Assembly (NCBI GenBank): GCA_028822645.1
Contig: JAPKDG010000007.1
Span: 1 to 63,829 of the forward strand
DNA: 63,829 nt
DNA from: Longimicrobiales bacterium
GTDB lineage: Bacteria; Gemmatimonadota; Gemmatimonadetes; Longimicrobiales; Gaopeijiaceae
Reading direction: 5' to 3'
This document shows, piece after piece, positions 47,850 through 55,729 of this stretch (its first letter is position 1; every line of letters begins with the position of its first letter). Under the pieces are notes generated by a model, which ran no database searches, was not told the DNA's origin, and saw only the letters and a program-made list of their open reading frames with translations. A program made the position numbers and the translations under genes.

Positions 47850-50844
47850 AACAGTGGGTATGTGCACCCTATTCCTTCTGCTAGCTATCGGAGATTTTCA
47901 TCCTACAGCAGCTCAGCAGCTCAATCATTCTTCGTCTGGATACGACTTAGCGGATGACGACCAAGTTTGGGTTGAAGAGACTTTAGCTTCGATGAATCTT
48001 AGGCAGCAAATAGCACAATTGATCATTCAATGGTTGCCTGGGTCGTACGCCTCTACGAACAGTGACGAATTCATGGAATGGGCTGGCTGGATACAAAACG
48101 ACCAAATCGGGGGCATTTACTTATCCATTGGGCTTCCACACTCCTACGCTGCAAAGATCAACGAGCTTCAGGATTTATCTACAGTTCCCTTGTTAGTCAC
48201 GTCTGATTTTGAGAATGGTGGACCAGGAATGCGTATCAACCACTCATATGCGTTGCCTTCACTTTTGCCCCAGGGCGGAGGTACTAGCTTCCCGCCTACG
48301 ATGGCGTTTGGAGCCATTGGAGATGCTGACATCGTTCGCGAATTTGCTCGGATCACGGCAGTGGAAGCCAAAGCTTTAGGGGTCAGCTTGAACTTTGCTC
48401 CGGTGCTCGACGTTAACAATAATCCGAATAATCCAGTTATTAACACCAGATCATTTGGGGAGGATCCTATTGAAGTAGCCCGTCTCGGTGCAGCCTATAT
48501 AGAAGGAGCGCATCAGGGTGGATTATTAGTCACAGCGAAGCATTTCCCGGGGCATGGGGACACCGACACGGACTCGCATATAGGGTTGCCAGTGATCAAC
48601 GCTGGATTGGATCGTTTGAGAAATCTGGAACTAATACCCTTTGAGGAAGCTGTCGATGCCGGCGTTGATGCTGTGATGACAGCTCATATTGCTCTATCTG
48701 AACAGAATGGATCTGGCAGTCTTCCAGCGACCTTGGATCCAAGGTTTATGGAAGGACTGCTCCGTGAAGAAATGGGATTCAACGGTCTACTTTTCACGGA
48801 TGCGCTGACTATGGGTGCTCTCGCTGCACAATATGGAACTGGAGAACTTGCCGTATTAGCGATTGAAGCTGGTAACGACGTGTTGCTGATGCCTAACGAT
48901 ATCGGTGAGACCATTGACGCAATCCATTCAGCGGTCGAAACAGGTAGAATCGCTTCTGGAAGGATCGAGTCCTCAGTGCGACGTATCTTAGGGACTAAGG
49001 CGCGGATTGGCTTGCATCAAAGTAGGACAGTCGACTTGAATGCCGTTGATGAAATTGTTGGCAGGCAAGAGCATCTAGATTTTGCGGCTTTAACCGCTGA
49101 GCGATCGCTGACTTTGCTGAGAGATGAAGATCATGTAATCCCTGTTGAGTTGGGTGAAACGCTGAATGTCTTTAGTCTCACGTATGCGAGAGAAGAACAC
49201 TTGGTTGCAGGAAGGGAATTGGATGCCAGACTGAGAAGCAGGGTTCGGCGGGTGACTTCTGGTAGGGTGGGTCCCAATACTTCTTCCGAAGAGTATGAGA
49301 CGTTGCTTGCCGCTGCGTCGAATAGTGACTTGGTTTTGGTTAATATCTTCCTCCCACCAGTTTCGGGACTCGGAGAAATCGGGGTATCGGAGAAGCTCAA
49401 GAGTTTCATAACCTCTAGGAACGGTATCGCTCCGATGATGGTTACGTCTTTTGGGAATCCTTACTTATTGCAAGAACTATCGGACTCTCCCGGTTACCTT
49501 CTGGCATGGGGCGATCACGAGGTGTCACAAAGAGCCGTGGTTAGAGGGCTTTTTGGTGATATTGGCCTGAGTGGAAAACTGCCAATATCCATTCCTCCGT
49601 TTTATTCAGTAGGTGACGGGTTGGATCGACCATCGGGTGCGAGTTTGCAGCAAGATGCTGATGTACTAGGAACGCACCCTGAGACCGTTGGTATGTCGGA
49701 AGATGGCTTGGAAGCACTCGATCAACGAATCATGCAGGGTATAGCCGATGGTGCCACTCCGGGTGTGGCTCTAGCTGTCGCAAGAAAAGGATATCTGGTC
49801 AGGTTGAAGGGATATGGAACGCTAGATTGGGACGAATCCTCTGCAAAAGTCGGAGTAAACTCGATTTACGACTTAGCGTCGCTCACTAAAGTGGTGGGCA
49901 CCACGACTGCGGCTATGGTGTTGATTGATGAGGGCCGCTTAAGCTTGGATGATCCAGTGCTGAAACATCTGCCATGGTGGGCAGAGAAAGGTTCTTCTAA
50001 GGCTACCGTCACGATCGGTCAGTTGTTGCTACACAGGGCAGGCTTGCCTCCTTTTCGAAGGTTCTATCATGAAATGGAGGGAGAAGCAGCTTACAAAGAT
50101 GCTATTTCGGATCTGCAGCTGGATTATGAGCCTGGGTCGGCAACCGTGTATTCAGATATTGGCTTGATGACATTGGCTTTTGTGGTCGAAGAGGTGTCTG
50201 GTCGTCCTTTTGAGCATTTCTTGAAGCAGAATATTTGGGACAAACTTGGAATGAAGGACACTGCCTTTAATCCATCAGGGGACTTGAGAGGCAGAATTGC
50301 GCCGACTGAAATGGATACGGTGTTTCGCCATGTACATGTGCATGGCGAGGTCCATGATGAAAATGCTTATGCGCTGGGAGGTGTGGCAGGACACGCCGGA
50401 CTTTTCTCGACGATCTCCGACTTAACTCTTTTCGGGCAAATGTTGCTTAATGGGGGCTTGCTTGAAGGCTGTCTTTCAGTCGATGGGAGTGATGGAGAGA
50501 TCTGTGTCCCAGGTATGGAGGAAAGTGTCAGAATTGTTTCAGAAAGATTGGCCGACTTATTTACAAAGCGTTTCGACGATGCTGCTTCGCGTGCGATTGG
50601 ATGGGATACGCCCTCGGGAAGGTCTTCGGCCGGTGATTATTTTACTTCTGAAGCCTTCGGACATACTGGTTACACAGGGACGTCGATATGGTTAGACCCG
50701 GAACTCGATTTGTTTGTCGTACTCCTTACGAATAGAGTGAATCCGACTCGGGATAATCAGAAGCACGTTGCTCTTAGGAGATCAGTACACGACCTGGTTG
50801 CACTTGCTATTCAGGATGGAACAGTGGTGAAACGCAGCAACTAA
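47839..50844 (+). CDS. NagZ-type GH3 enzyme fused to serine beta-lactamase-like domain
   Basis: A 1001-residue exported fusion. Signal peptide 1-26 (LFLLLAIGDFHPTAAQ). The GH3 part (about 35-590) has KHFPGHGDTDTDSHIGLPV at 234 and the nucleophile Asp321 in LFTDALTMGALA. The C-terminal part (about 610-995) is a class C beta-lactamase/AmpH-like serine hydrolase: SLTK (Ser681, Lys684), YSD (Tyr771) and HTG (942), the complete catalytic triad of motifs. Such hydrolases act as D,D-peptidases or esterases on muropeptides. One polypeptide could therefore trim both sugar and peptide. It is paralogous to the preceding gene, suggesting duplication then fusion. Confidence 0.9.
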   Translation: MAGRTVGMCTLFLLLAIGDFHPTAAQQLNHSSSGYDLADDDQVWVEETLASMNLRQQIAQLIIQWLPGSYASTNSDEFMEWAGWIQNDQIGGIYLSIGLPHSYAAKINELQDLSTVPLLVTSDFENGGPGMRINHSYALPSLLPQGGGTSFPPTMAFGAIGDADIVREFARITAVEAKALGVSLNFAPVLDVNNNPNNPVINTRSFGEDPIEVARLGAAYIEGAHQGGLLVTAKHFPGHGDTDTDSHIGLPVINAGLDRLRNLELIPFEEAVDAGVDAVMTAHIALSEQNGSGSLPATLDPRFMEGLLREEMGFNGLLFTDALTMGALAAQYGTGELAVLAIEAGNDVLLMPNDIGETIDAIHSAVETGRIASGRIESSVRRILGTKARIGLHQSRTVDLNAVDEIVGRQEHLDFAALTAERSLTLLRDEDHVIPVELGETLNVFSLTYAREEHLVAGRELDARLRSRVRRVTSGRVGPNTSSEEYETLLAAASNSDLVLVNIFLPPVSGLGEIGVSEKLKSFITSRNGIAPMMVTSFGNPYLLQELSDSPGYLLAWGDHEVSQRAVVRGLFGDIGLSGKLPISIPPFYSVGDGLDRPSGASLQQDADVLGTHPETVGMSEDGLEALDQRIMQGIADGATPGVALAVARKGYLVRLKGYGTLDWDESSAKVGVNSIYDLASLTKVVGTTTAAMVLIDEGRLSLDDPVLKHLPWWAEKGSSKATVTIGQLLLHRAGLPPFRRFYHEMEGEAAYKDAISDLQLDYEPGSATVYSDIGLMTLAFVVEEVSGRPFEHFLKQNIWDKLGMKDTAFNPSGDLRGRIAPTEMDTVFRHVHVHGEVHDENAYALGGVAGHAGLFSTISDLTLFGQMLLNGGLLEGCLSVDGSDGEICVPGMEESVRIVSERLADLFTKRFDDAASRAIGWDTPSGRSSAGDYFTSEAFGHTGYTGTSIWLDPELDLFVVLLTNRVNPTRDNQKHVALRRSVHDLVALAIQDGTVVKRSN

Positions 50845-50853
50845 AAATCTTCA

Positions 50854-51291
50854 TCAATCTTTTAGTGTTTTGACCTCGCTTAAGAGCGTGAAGCCCAGTT
50901 CCTCATCGGCTATCATCAAAGAGTAATCGATCCAAATGTCTGTTGGGTATCCACGGGTCGGGTGGAATTCAACTTGCACATCGTGAGCGTTTTGATGGTA
51001 AGCATCCTGCAGGAGATCAAAGAGGCCATCAATAGTTTTGTACCAACCTGTCCAATCAGAGAGAGGTAGTAGGTTTCCAGTAGCAATATCGGTTACATCT
51101 GTGATGGTCTTTCCCTGGACCGTTACTCGCACGTCTTTTAATGAAGCAGGGCAGAAGCAACTTCTTGTCACATCGAAAGTATAATCAGTGAATCTTTGAG
51201 CGTCCCACCGAGCGCGCTGGTTCTCAAGTTGGTTTTCCGGGCCAGTTGGACTTGTACATCCCATCAGTAGCAGCAGGGCTAAAGGTTTCAT
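50854..51291 (-). CDS. DUF6174-like lipoprotein
   Basis: A 145-residue lipoprotein if started at the second ATG (MKPLALLLLMGC, lipid on the Cys), preferred over the upstream ATG 51309 because it places the basic residue and apolar core correctly. The mature part has WDAQRFTDYTFDVTRSCFCP, LPLSDWTGWYKTIDGLFDLL and GYPTDIWIDYSLMIADEE, which recall DUF6174, a family of small secreted proteins of unknown function with a conserved CxC. Convergent with the GH3 fusion gene, 9 nt away. No functional clue beyond location. Confidence 0.7.
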   Translation of the reverse strand: MKPLALLLLMGCTSPTGPENQLENQRARWDAQRFTDYTFDVTRSCFCPASLKDVRVTVQGKTITDVTDIATGNLLPLSDWTGWYKTIDGLFDLLQDAYHQNAHDVQVEFHPTRGYPTDIWIDYSLMIADEELGFTLLSEVKTLKD

Positions 51292-51431
51292 TTTACAGAT
51301 GTTGTTCATTGTCGTTCTGCCCCGAAATGTTTCCAGTAAATTGTGTTTCTAGTACAGACTTGTAGGTGCAGGATTCATGCCAAAGGGGGCAGAGACTATT
51401 CTGGGACAGAGGCAGGACAATCCCAACATTT

Positions 51432-51629
51432 CTATCTGATAAAAGGGAAAAAATTTCGGCGACCCCCCAAAAAAGAGGCTAAAACCCAGCAGCAGGTATT
51501 CGGAATCATAGAAGCTATGAAGTGAATGAGGAATTCATCCCTGCTTTGATCCAGAAATGCTGCGACTAACATAAAGCAGGTTGCAAGGAAGCCGGTCCAA
51601 TGAATAACAAGCGAGGATTTTGTGAACAT
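51432..51629 (-). CDS. Small two-span membrane protein (65 aa), hypothetical
   Basis: A 65-residue frame with two probable spans (VIHWTGFLATCFMLVAAFL and FLIHFIASMIPNTCCWVLA) ending GRRNFFPFIR. Small proteins of this shape with a G..xFLPF-like end are common in marine bacteria and phages; that similarity is from memory. ATG at 51629 lies 2 nt past the stop of the upstream YwqK-repeat gene on the same strand, so it could be translated from the same message. An overlapping plus-strand frame (51343-51525) has no such features and is judged a shadow. Apart from this, the 51310-51630 gap shows nothing. Confidence 0.5.
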   Translation of the reverse strand: MFTKSSLVIHWTGFLATCFMLVAAFLDQSRDEFLIHFIASMIPNTCCWVLASFLGGRRNFFPFIR

Positions 51630-51631
51630 AT

Positions 51632-52792
51632 CTAGATATTATTGTTACTACTCTCTGAGAATTTTCTATAGACTTCCATCCCTTGATCTAGGAAAAAACG
51701 GTACTCTTCAAAGACATGTTTTTTCCTGGGTCTTCTAGAGAATATGCCACCGAAAGGCCTGTCAATGCTCAAGCTCTTCATCTCCTCGAAAATGACCAAA
51801 TGTGTACCTACACCTTGTAAACAAAGCTTTTTTTGAATCGTAATTTGGGTTGTAAGGAGTCTCATGATATCTTCTGTGAAAAATAGACGGATGGAGTCTT
51901 CCACTGGTCCTTTCAGTAGGAATTGCTTTGAAAATTCAGTACCCATACGGCTCAATTCGAAATCGATATCTTTCTCTTTCGTAAAGAAATTGACTGCTTT
52001 GCTAAAAACCTTTTGTGGGGACAGCGAAAAATATGGAAGGTCTAGTTTTGGGTCACTAATATGTATCACGGTTTGCATTTTTTTAGCTTTACCCTGATTG
52101 AATACATATTCCAGAATTGTCACTGTGACTTCCTGCTCTAATCCAAATTTTTCGGGGTCACCGATTAGAGGATCTGTGACTCGCTCCTGTTTGGTCTTCG
52201 TAAAAATTGGAAGCGTGGGCAAATTCTTTAAGGTTTTTGTACTATATCTCTTTTCCTCTGGGGTTTGGAACAACCCAAAGCCAAACCGGGAACGGTAGGG
52301 GAAGTCGGGTACGAGAGTCATCCCCAACGACTCGGCTAGTTCTGCGAATTTCTTTTTTCGCTTGGGTGCGTTTAGTCGCCGCCTGATCGCTATAATGACA
52401 ATAAAAAGGAAAGCAATTCCAAAAAGAAAGTTATCCTCCAGTATCCTCATCGCAGGTTGATTGTTGACAAAAAATCCAGAGCAGGGTGGGTAGATGTAGG
52501 CTTCGCCTTCCTCTATCCATTCACCACACTCCGTATTAAGAACAAAGGTACCTTTCCTCAAAAGTTGTCCGTTTTCGTCGTAACGTTCGTAGGGGCCATC
52601 AATTAGAGTGTTCAACCTATCTCCGTCGCCATCGGGCAATAGATCTTTGAAACTCCCGAAGTTGCCTGTGCTGCGTAATTGGCCGTTTTCGTGATAGGAC
52701 TTAAAAGGGCCGATTGCTTTACCGTTCGTGTCGGTGCCTTTCCTAGAAAGTTGGCCGTTTTCGTGATAAAACTCGTACGGTCCATCTGGCAT
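51632..52792 (-). CDS. YwqK-repeat membrane protein, 3' portion of an interrupted gene
   Basis: A 386-residue frame beginning inside a repeat array: MPDGPYEFYHENGQLSRKG and two more HENGQL/DENGQL units (about residues 1-80), the CGEW...YPPC cap (about 86-104), one membrane span (about 118-136, FLFGIAFLFIVIIAIRRR), and a cytoplasmic domain of about 250 residues. That domain (AELAESLGMTLVPDFPY, FGLFQTPEEKRY, FELSRMGTEFSKQFLL) resembles a widespread uncharacterised bacterial domain. The repeats continue upstream in the same frame past a TAA at 52820-52822, so ATG 52792 is probably not the original start. Whether this part is still translated is unknown. Confidence 0.7.
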   Translation of the reverse strand: MPDGPYEFYHENGQLSRKGTDTNGKAIGPFKSYHENGQLRSTGNFGSFKDLLPDGDGDRLNTLIDGPYERYDENGQLLRKGTFVLNTECGEWIEEGEAYIYPPCSGFFVNNQPAMRILEDNFLFGIAFLFIVIIAIRRRLNAPKRKKKFAELAESLGMTLVPDFPYRSRFGFGLFQTPEEKRYSTKTLKNLPTLPIFTKTKQERVTDPLIGDPEKFGLEQEVTVTILEYVFNQGKAKKMQTVIHISDPKLDLPYFSLSPQKVFSKAVNFFTKEKDIDFELSRMGTEFSKQFLLKGPVEDSIRLFFTEDIMRLLTTQITIQKKLCLQGVGTHLVIFEEMKSLSIDRPFGGIFSRRPRKKHVFEEYRFFLDQGMEVYRKFSESSNNNI

Positions 52793-52819
52793 ACCGTCTT
52801 TGTAGTTTCCTTTGACCCT

Positions 52820-52957
52820 TTATTGTCCGTTTTCATGATAGGCCTCAAAAGGACCTTGCATAGGTTGCCCATTATCGTCCACGTCTTGAACAGAACTGAC
52901 TGGTCCGCACCCATAGGCTAAGAATAAGGTGGCTATTATTAAGGTTGTTTTGATCAT
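52820..52957 (-). pseudogene. Lipoprotein N-terminus cut off from the YwqK-repeat gene by TAA
   Basis: From ATG 52957 the minus strand encodes a lipoprotein signal (LIIATLFLAYGC) and a first repeat unit ending YHENGQ, where a TAA at 52820-52822 replaces the Leu codon expected in ENGQL. Beyond the stop the same frame continues RVKGNYKDGMPDGPYEFYHE, exactly the repeat pattern, into the 386-residue frame. A single T-to-A change of TTA explains it. The intact gene would encode about 440 residues. No Shine-Dalgarno sequence is evident before ATG 52957. Real nonsense mutation, phase variation or sequence error are all possible. Confidence 0.65.
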
Positions 52958-52963
52958 TTGTAT

Positions 52964-53008
52964 CTTATTTGTGAATTGGCCGTTTTCGTGATAAAGCTCA
53001 AAGGAGTC
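52964..53008 (-). repeat. Stray YwqK repeat unit upstream of the lipoprotein start
   Basis: The minus-strand frame just upstream of ATG 52957 reads DSFELYHENGQFTNK, an isolated copy of the ENGQL-type repeat, in the same frame as the lipoprotein. It sits where a promoter or ribosome binding site would be expected. It looks like the remnant of a neighbouring repeat gene brought in by recombination between the similar repeat sequences. Confidence 0.5.
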
Positions 53009-53125
53009 TGTTGTGACTCTAGGGTGTGTAGTTATCCTTGTCCAGTTGTATGGCCCAAACAATCGCAGATTTGTTAACTAACCAAGAAGGTCATTCTGAA
53101 TAGTTTTACGCCAGTCGATTTTACG

Positions 53126-54547
53126 GTGCTTTTTCTTTACCTCCTTGGAATCACGGGGTGGGGCGTTTGGCTGGGTAGAGGTCAAAGCGGTAGTTCGGAT
53201 TACTTTCTCGGCAACAGAGGTTTACCGTGGCCAGCAGTGATGTTGTCCATCGTGGCGACCGAAACTAGTACCCTTACTTTCCTAAGTATTCCAGGGATTT
53301 CTTATTTAGGAACATTGACGTTCCTTCAGGTAACGTTCGGCTATCTACTCGGCAGAATTGTTATAGCTGGGCTACTTTTGCCGGCGTATTTTTGCGGCGA
53401 CTTGAGTACGGCTTATGTTTTGCTCGGCTCTCATTTCGGAGAAACTACTCAGAAGGTATCCTCCGCAGTGTTTATGGTCACCCGACTTTTGTCTGATGCA
53501 GTACGTCTATTCGTCACTGCAATTCCTATGGCATTCATTACGGGATGGAGTTATCCAGTGTCCATCGGAGTCATCGGCTTGGCGACGGTGGTCTACACGT
53601 ATTTCGGGGGAATCAAGGCGGTGGTGTGGGTCGATGTGGTCCAGATGTGTCTGTATGTAGGAGGAGCCATGGTTTCTATAATTGCTCTTCAGACGTTAGT
53701 TCCTGGTGGCTGGTCTGAGATCATTACCAGTGCTCGAGAAGCAGGTAAAATGACGATAATCGAAAGTTCATTTGATCTAAGTGTGCCATACACGATTTGG
53801 GCAGGAGTGATCGGAGGGGGTTTTCTCACCATGGCATCGCATGGGACCGATCAACTCATCGTTCAAAGAATTTTAAGTTGTGGGGATATCACTGCTGCAA
53901 AAAAAGCAATGATAGGCAGCGGCATGGTTGTTCTTGGCCAAATCTTCATTTTTCTCATGGTAGGCTTAGGGTTGTGGAGATACTATGACGCGGCAACCTT
54001 TGCAAGTTCGGATCAGATCTTTGCAGAATTTGTAGTTGAGGCCCTGCCTCCTGGGATAAGCGGATTGCTTGTGGCAGGAGTTTTTGCTGCTGCGATGTCA
54101 TCTCTTTCTTCTTCGATCAATGCATTGGCATCTGCGACGACCTATGATTTTTTCGCTGTGATGTCTCAAAAAGATGATGCTGCACTCCTTAAGGTAGGAA
54201 AATTGTCCACGTTGGTATGGTCAGTCCTTTTGATCGGTGGAGCGATCCTCTTTATACCGTTCAGTGAAGGGTCGGCCGCTGTTGAAGTGGCTCTCAGTGT
54301 TTCTTCCATTGCGTACGGAGGTCTTTTGGGGGCGTTTCTAGTAGCGGTTTTTTCTATTTCCAAGGATCAGGTGAGTGTGATCAGTGGAATGGTCTTGGCA
54401 ATAGGAACGGTCACGTTCATTTGGCTTTTTGCCAGAGACGCAGTTGCATGGCCTTGGTTTGTCCCCATAGGAAGCGCTATCACGGTCCTAGTAGCTGGAA
54501 TACTAGGGAGAGTGCGAGTTAGTTCTAGTCGAGAGTCGAAGAGCTAA
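53126..54547 (+). CDS. Sodium:solute symporter (SSS family)
   Basis: A 473-residue LeuT-fold importer with about 13 spans. SGSSDYFLGNRGLPWPAV, the unwound first core helix around SIVATETSTLTFLSIPG, GGIKAVVWVDVVQM and the sodium-site region LLVAGVFAAAMSSLSSSINA are typical of SSS. Given the flanking glycosidases and kinase, amino sugars or other peptidoglycan fragments are likely substrates; family members next to namZ/nagZ genes are commonly so placed. The GTG at 53126 falls inside the first span; the frame stays open upstream with the fitting residues NSFTPVDFT, and a CTG at 53096, 5 nt after GAAGG, may be the real start. Confidence 0.9.
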   Translation: MLFLYLLGITGWGVWLGRGQSGSSDYFLGNRGLPWPAVMLSIVATETSTLTFLSIPGISYLGTLTFLQVTFGYLLGRIVIAGLLLPAYFCGDLSTAYVLLGSHFGETTQKVSSAVFMVTRLLSDAVRLFVTAIPMAFITGWSYPVSIGVIGLATVVYTYFGGIKAVVWVDVVQMCLYVGGAMVSIIALQTLVPGGWSEIITSAREAGKMTIIESSFDLSVPYTIWAGVIGGGFLTMASHGTDQLIVQRILSCGDITAAKKAMIGSGMVVLGQIFIFLMVGLGLWRYYDAATFASSDQIFAEFVVEALPPGISGLLVAGVFAAAMSSLSSSINALASATTYDFFAVMSQKDDAALLKVGKLSTLVWSVLLIGGAILFIPFSEGSAAVEVALSVSSIAYGGLLGAFLVAVFSISKDQVSVISGMVLAIGTVTFIWLFARDAVAWPWFVPIGSAITVLVAGILGRVRVSSSRESKS

Positions 54548-54553
54548 AACATC

Positions 54554-55489
54554 ATGGACCTTTTCCTGGGAATTGACGGAGGTGGTACGCGCACCAGAGT
54601 GGTGCTTATGGATGAACACGAAGTGGAGCTCGGACGCATGGAAGGCACTGCCACTGGTCTCGACAAAAGTAGCGTGAATGATTCCGTGGAAGAGATTGAG
54701 ATGTTGTGTGGCAAAGTGCTTGGTGGCATTGAATTTTCGAAGGTTAACTTATGTGCAGGTTTAGCGGGTGCAGGGGATACTGCCATTAAGAAATCTTTAG
54801 AAAACGCAATTCAAGAACGGGGGATTGCAAAGAGTGTATCAGTCAGGACCGATGCAGAGGTGACCTTCATGGACGCCTTTGGACTGGATGAGCCGGGCAT
54901 CCTTCTTATTGCGGGGACTGGTTCAACAGCACTGGGTAGAGGAATCAATGGTTCGAAAAGAGTCGGTGGCTGGGGGAGTATCATAGGAGATGAGGGCAGC
55001 GGATATCGGATAGGATTGGAATCCCTTAGATCAGTCATCAAAACTCAGGATGGAAGGATGTCGAGTACTTCCTTGTTGACCGAGGTGCTCGGTGCAGTAG
55101 GGGTAGAAGCTCCTCGAGATTTAGTTACATGGGTATCGAGCGCTGAAAAATCAGAAGTAGCCGCGTTAGCCAACTCGGTTTGTCGGCTAGCTAATGAAGG
55201 AGAAAAGACTTCGTCCTTTATTGTGGGAAAAGCAATAGATGATTTGATGGTTCATGTACAAACATTGGTGGAGCATTTGGGGCCTTGGACATCATCTCCT
55301 CAGATTGTTTTGCATGGGGGTTTGATTGATTCTTCTGGGCCGCTCCACCATGACCTCATTTCGTCTATGAAGCAGCTGGACTGTGTCATTTTCGAGGGGA
55401 AAATCGATGGTGCAAGAGGGGCCTGTAGGATGGCGGCTTGTATTCAGGATGCCGAACAGAACAGGTCGAACTTGGGAGTGTTTCCCTGA
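54554..55489 (+). CDS. BadF/BadG-type amino-sugar kinase
   Basis: A 311-residue ASKHA-fold kinase. FLGIDGGGTRTRVVLMDE is the first phosphate motif, LLIAGTGSTALGRG the second, GGWGSIIGDEGSGYRIG a hallmark of the N-acetylglucosamine kinase branch, and IVLHGGLIDS the adenosine motif. Relatives include GlcNAc kinase and MurK, which phosphorylates both GlcNAc and MurNAc. It begins 6 nt after the symporter gene, so import and phosphorylation are very likely coupled. The MurNAc-6-phosphate etherase MurQ, needed next for MurNAc use, is not in this window. Confidence 0.85.
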   Translation: MDLFLGIDGGGTRTRVVLMDEHEVELGRMEGTATGLDKSSVNDSVEEIEMLCGKVLGGIEFSKVNLCAGLAGAGDTAIKKSLENAIQERGIAKSVSVRTDAEVTFMDAFGLDEPGILLIAGTGSTALGRGINGSKRVGGWGSIIGDEGSGYRIGLESLRSVIKTQDGRMSSTSLLTEVLGAVGVEAPRDLVTWVSSAEKSEVAALANSVCRLANEGEKTSSFIVGKAIDDLMVHVQTLVEHLGPWTSSPQIVLHGGLIDSSGPLHHDLISSMKQLDCVIFEGKIDGARGACRMAACIQDAEQNRSNLGVFP

Positions 55490-55513
55490 AGGAAGGTAGA
55501 CCTTGAAAGAAGA

Positions 55514-55720
55514 TTGATCGACAATGACTTGGACGACTACCACAGGGTTAGGCATAAGGTTGGCAAAGGTGTAATCCGATTGACCGAACGAGCCAGAAAA
55601 ATTGTTTTCCATGGAAATAGTTTGGAAAAAACCCTGTTGCTTTTCGTATTTTCTCTGGTGTCGAGAGTTGGTATTTTAAGGAGACTGTTTACCCACGTAT
55701 TCCTTAATCAAAAGCTCTGA
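55514..55720 (+). CDS. Short basic protein (68 aa), uncertain
   Basis: A TTG-started frame of 68 codons after the kinase gene. The product has a basic middle (RVRHKVGKGVIRLTERARK) and an apolar stretch LLLFVFSLVSRVGILRRLF. A weak AGAAG lies before the TTG. No family is recognised. The position immediately after the kinase, in the same direction, and a protein-like composition are the only arguments for it; it could be non-coding sequence. Confidence 0.3.
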   Translation: MIDNDLDDYHRVRHKVGKGVIRLTERARKIVFHGNSLEKTLLLFVFSLVSRVGILRRLFTHVFLNQKL

Positions 55721-55729
55721 GTTGTAGGG

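Noticed and set aside
51343-51525. 60-codon plus-strand frame in the DUF6174-YwqK gap
   Set aside because: It overlaps a minus-strand frame with two clear membrane spans and itself has a basic, low-complexity product.
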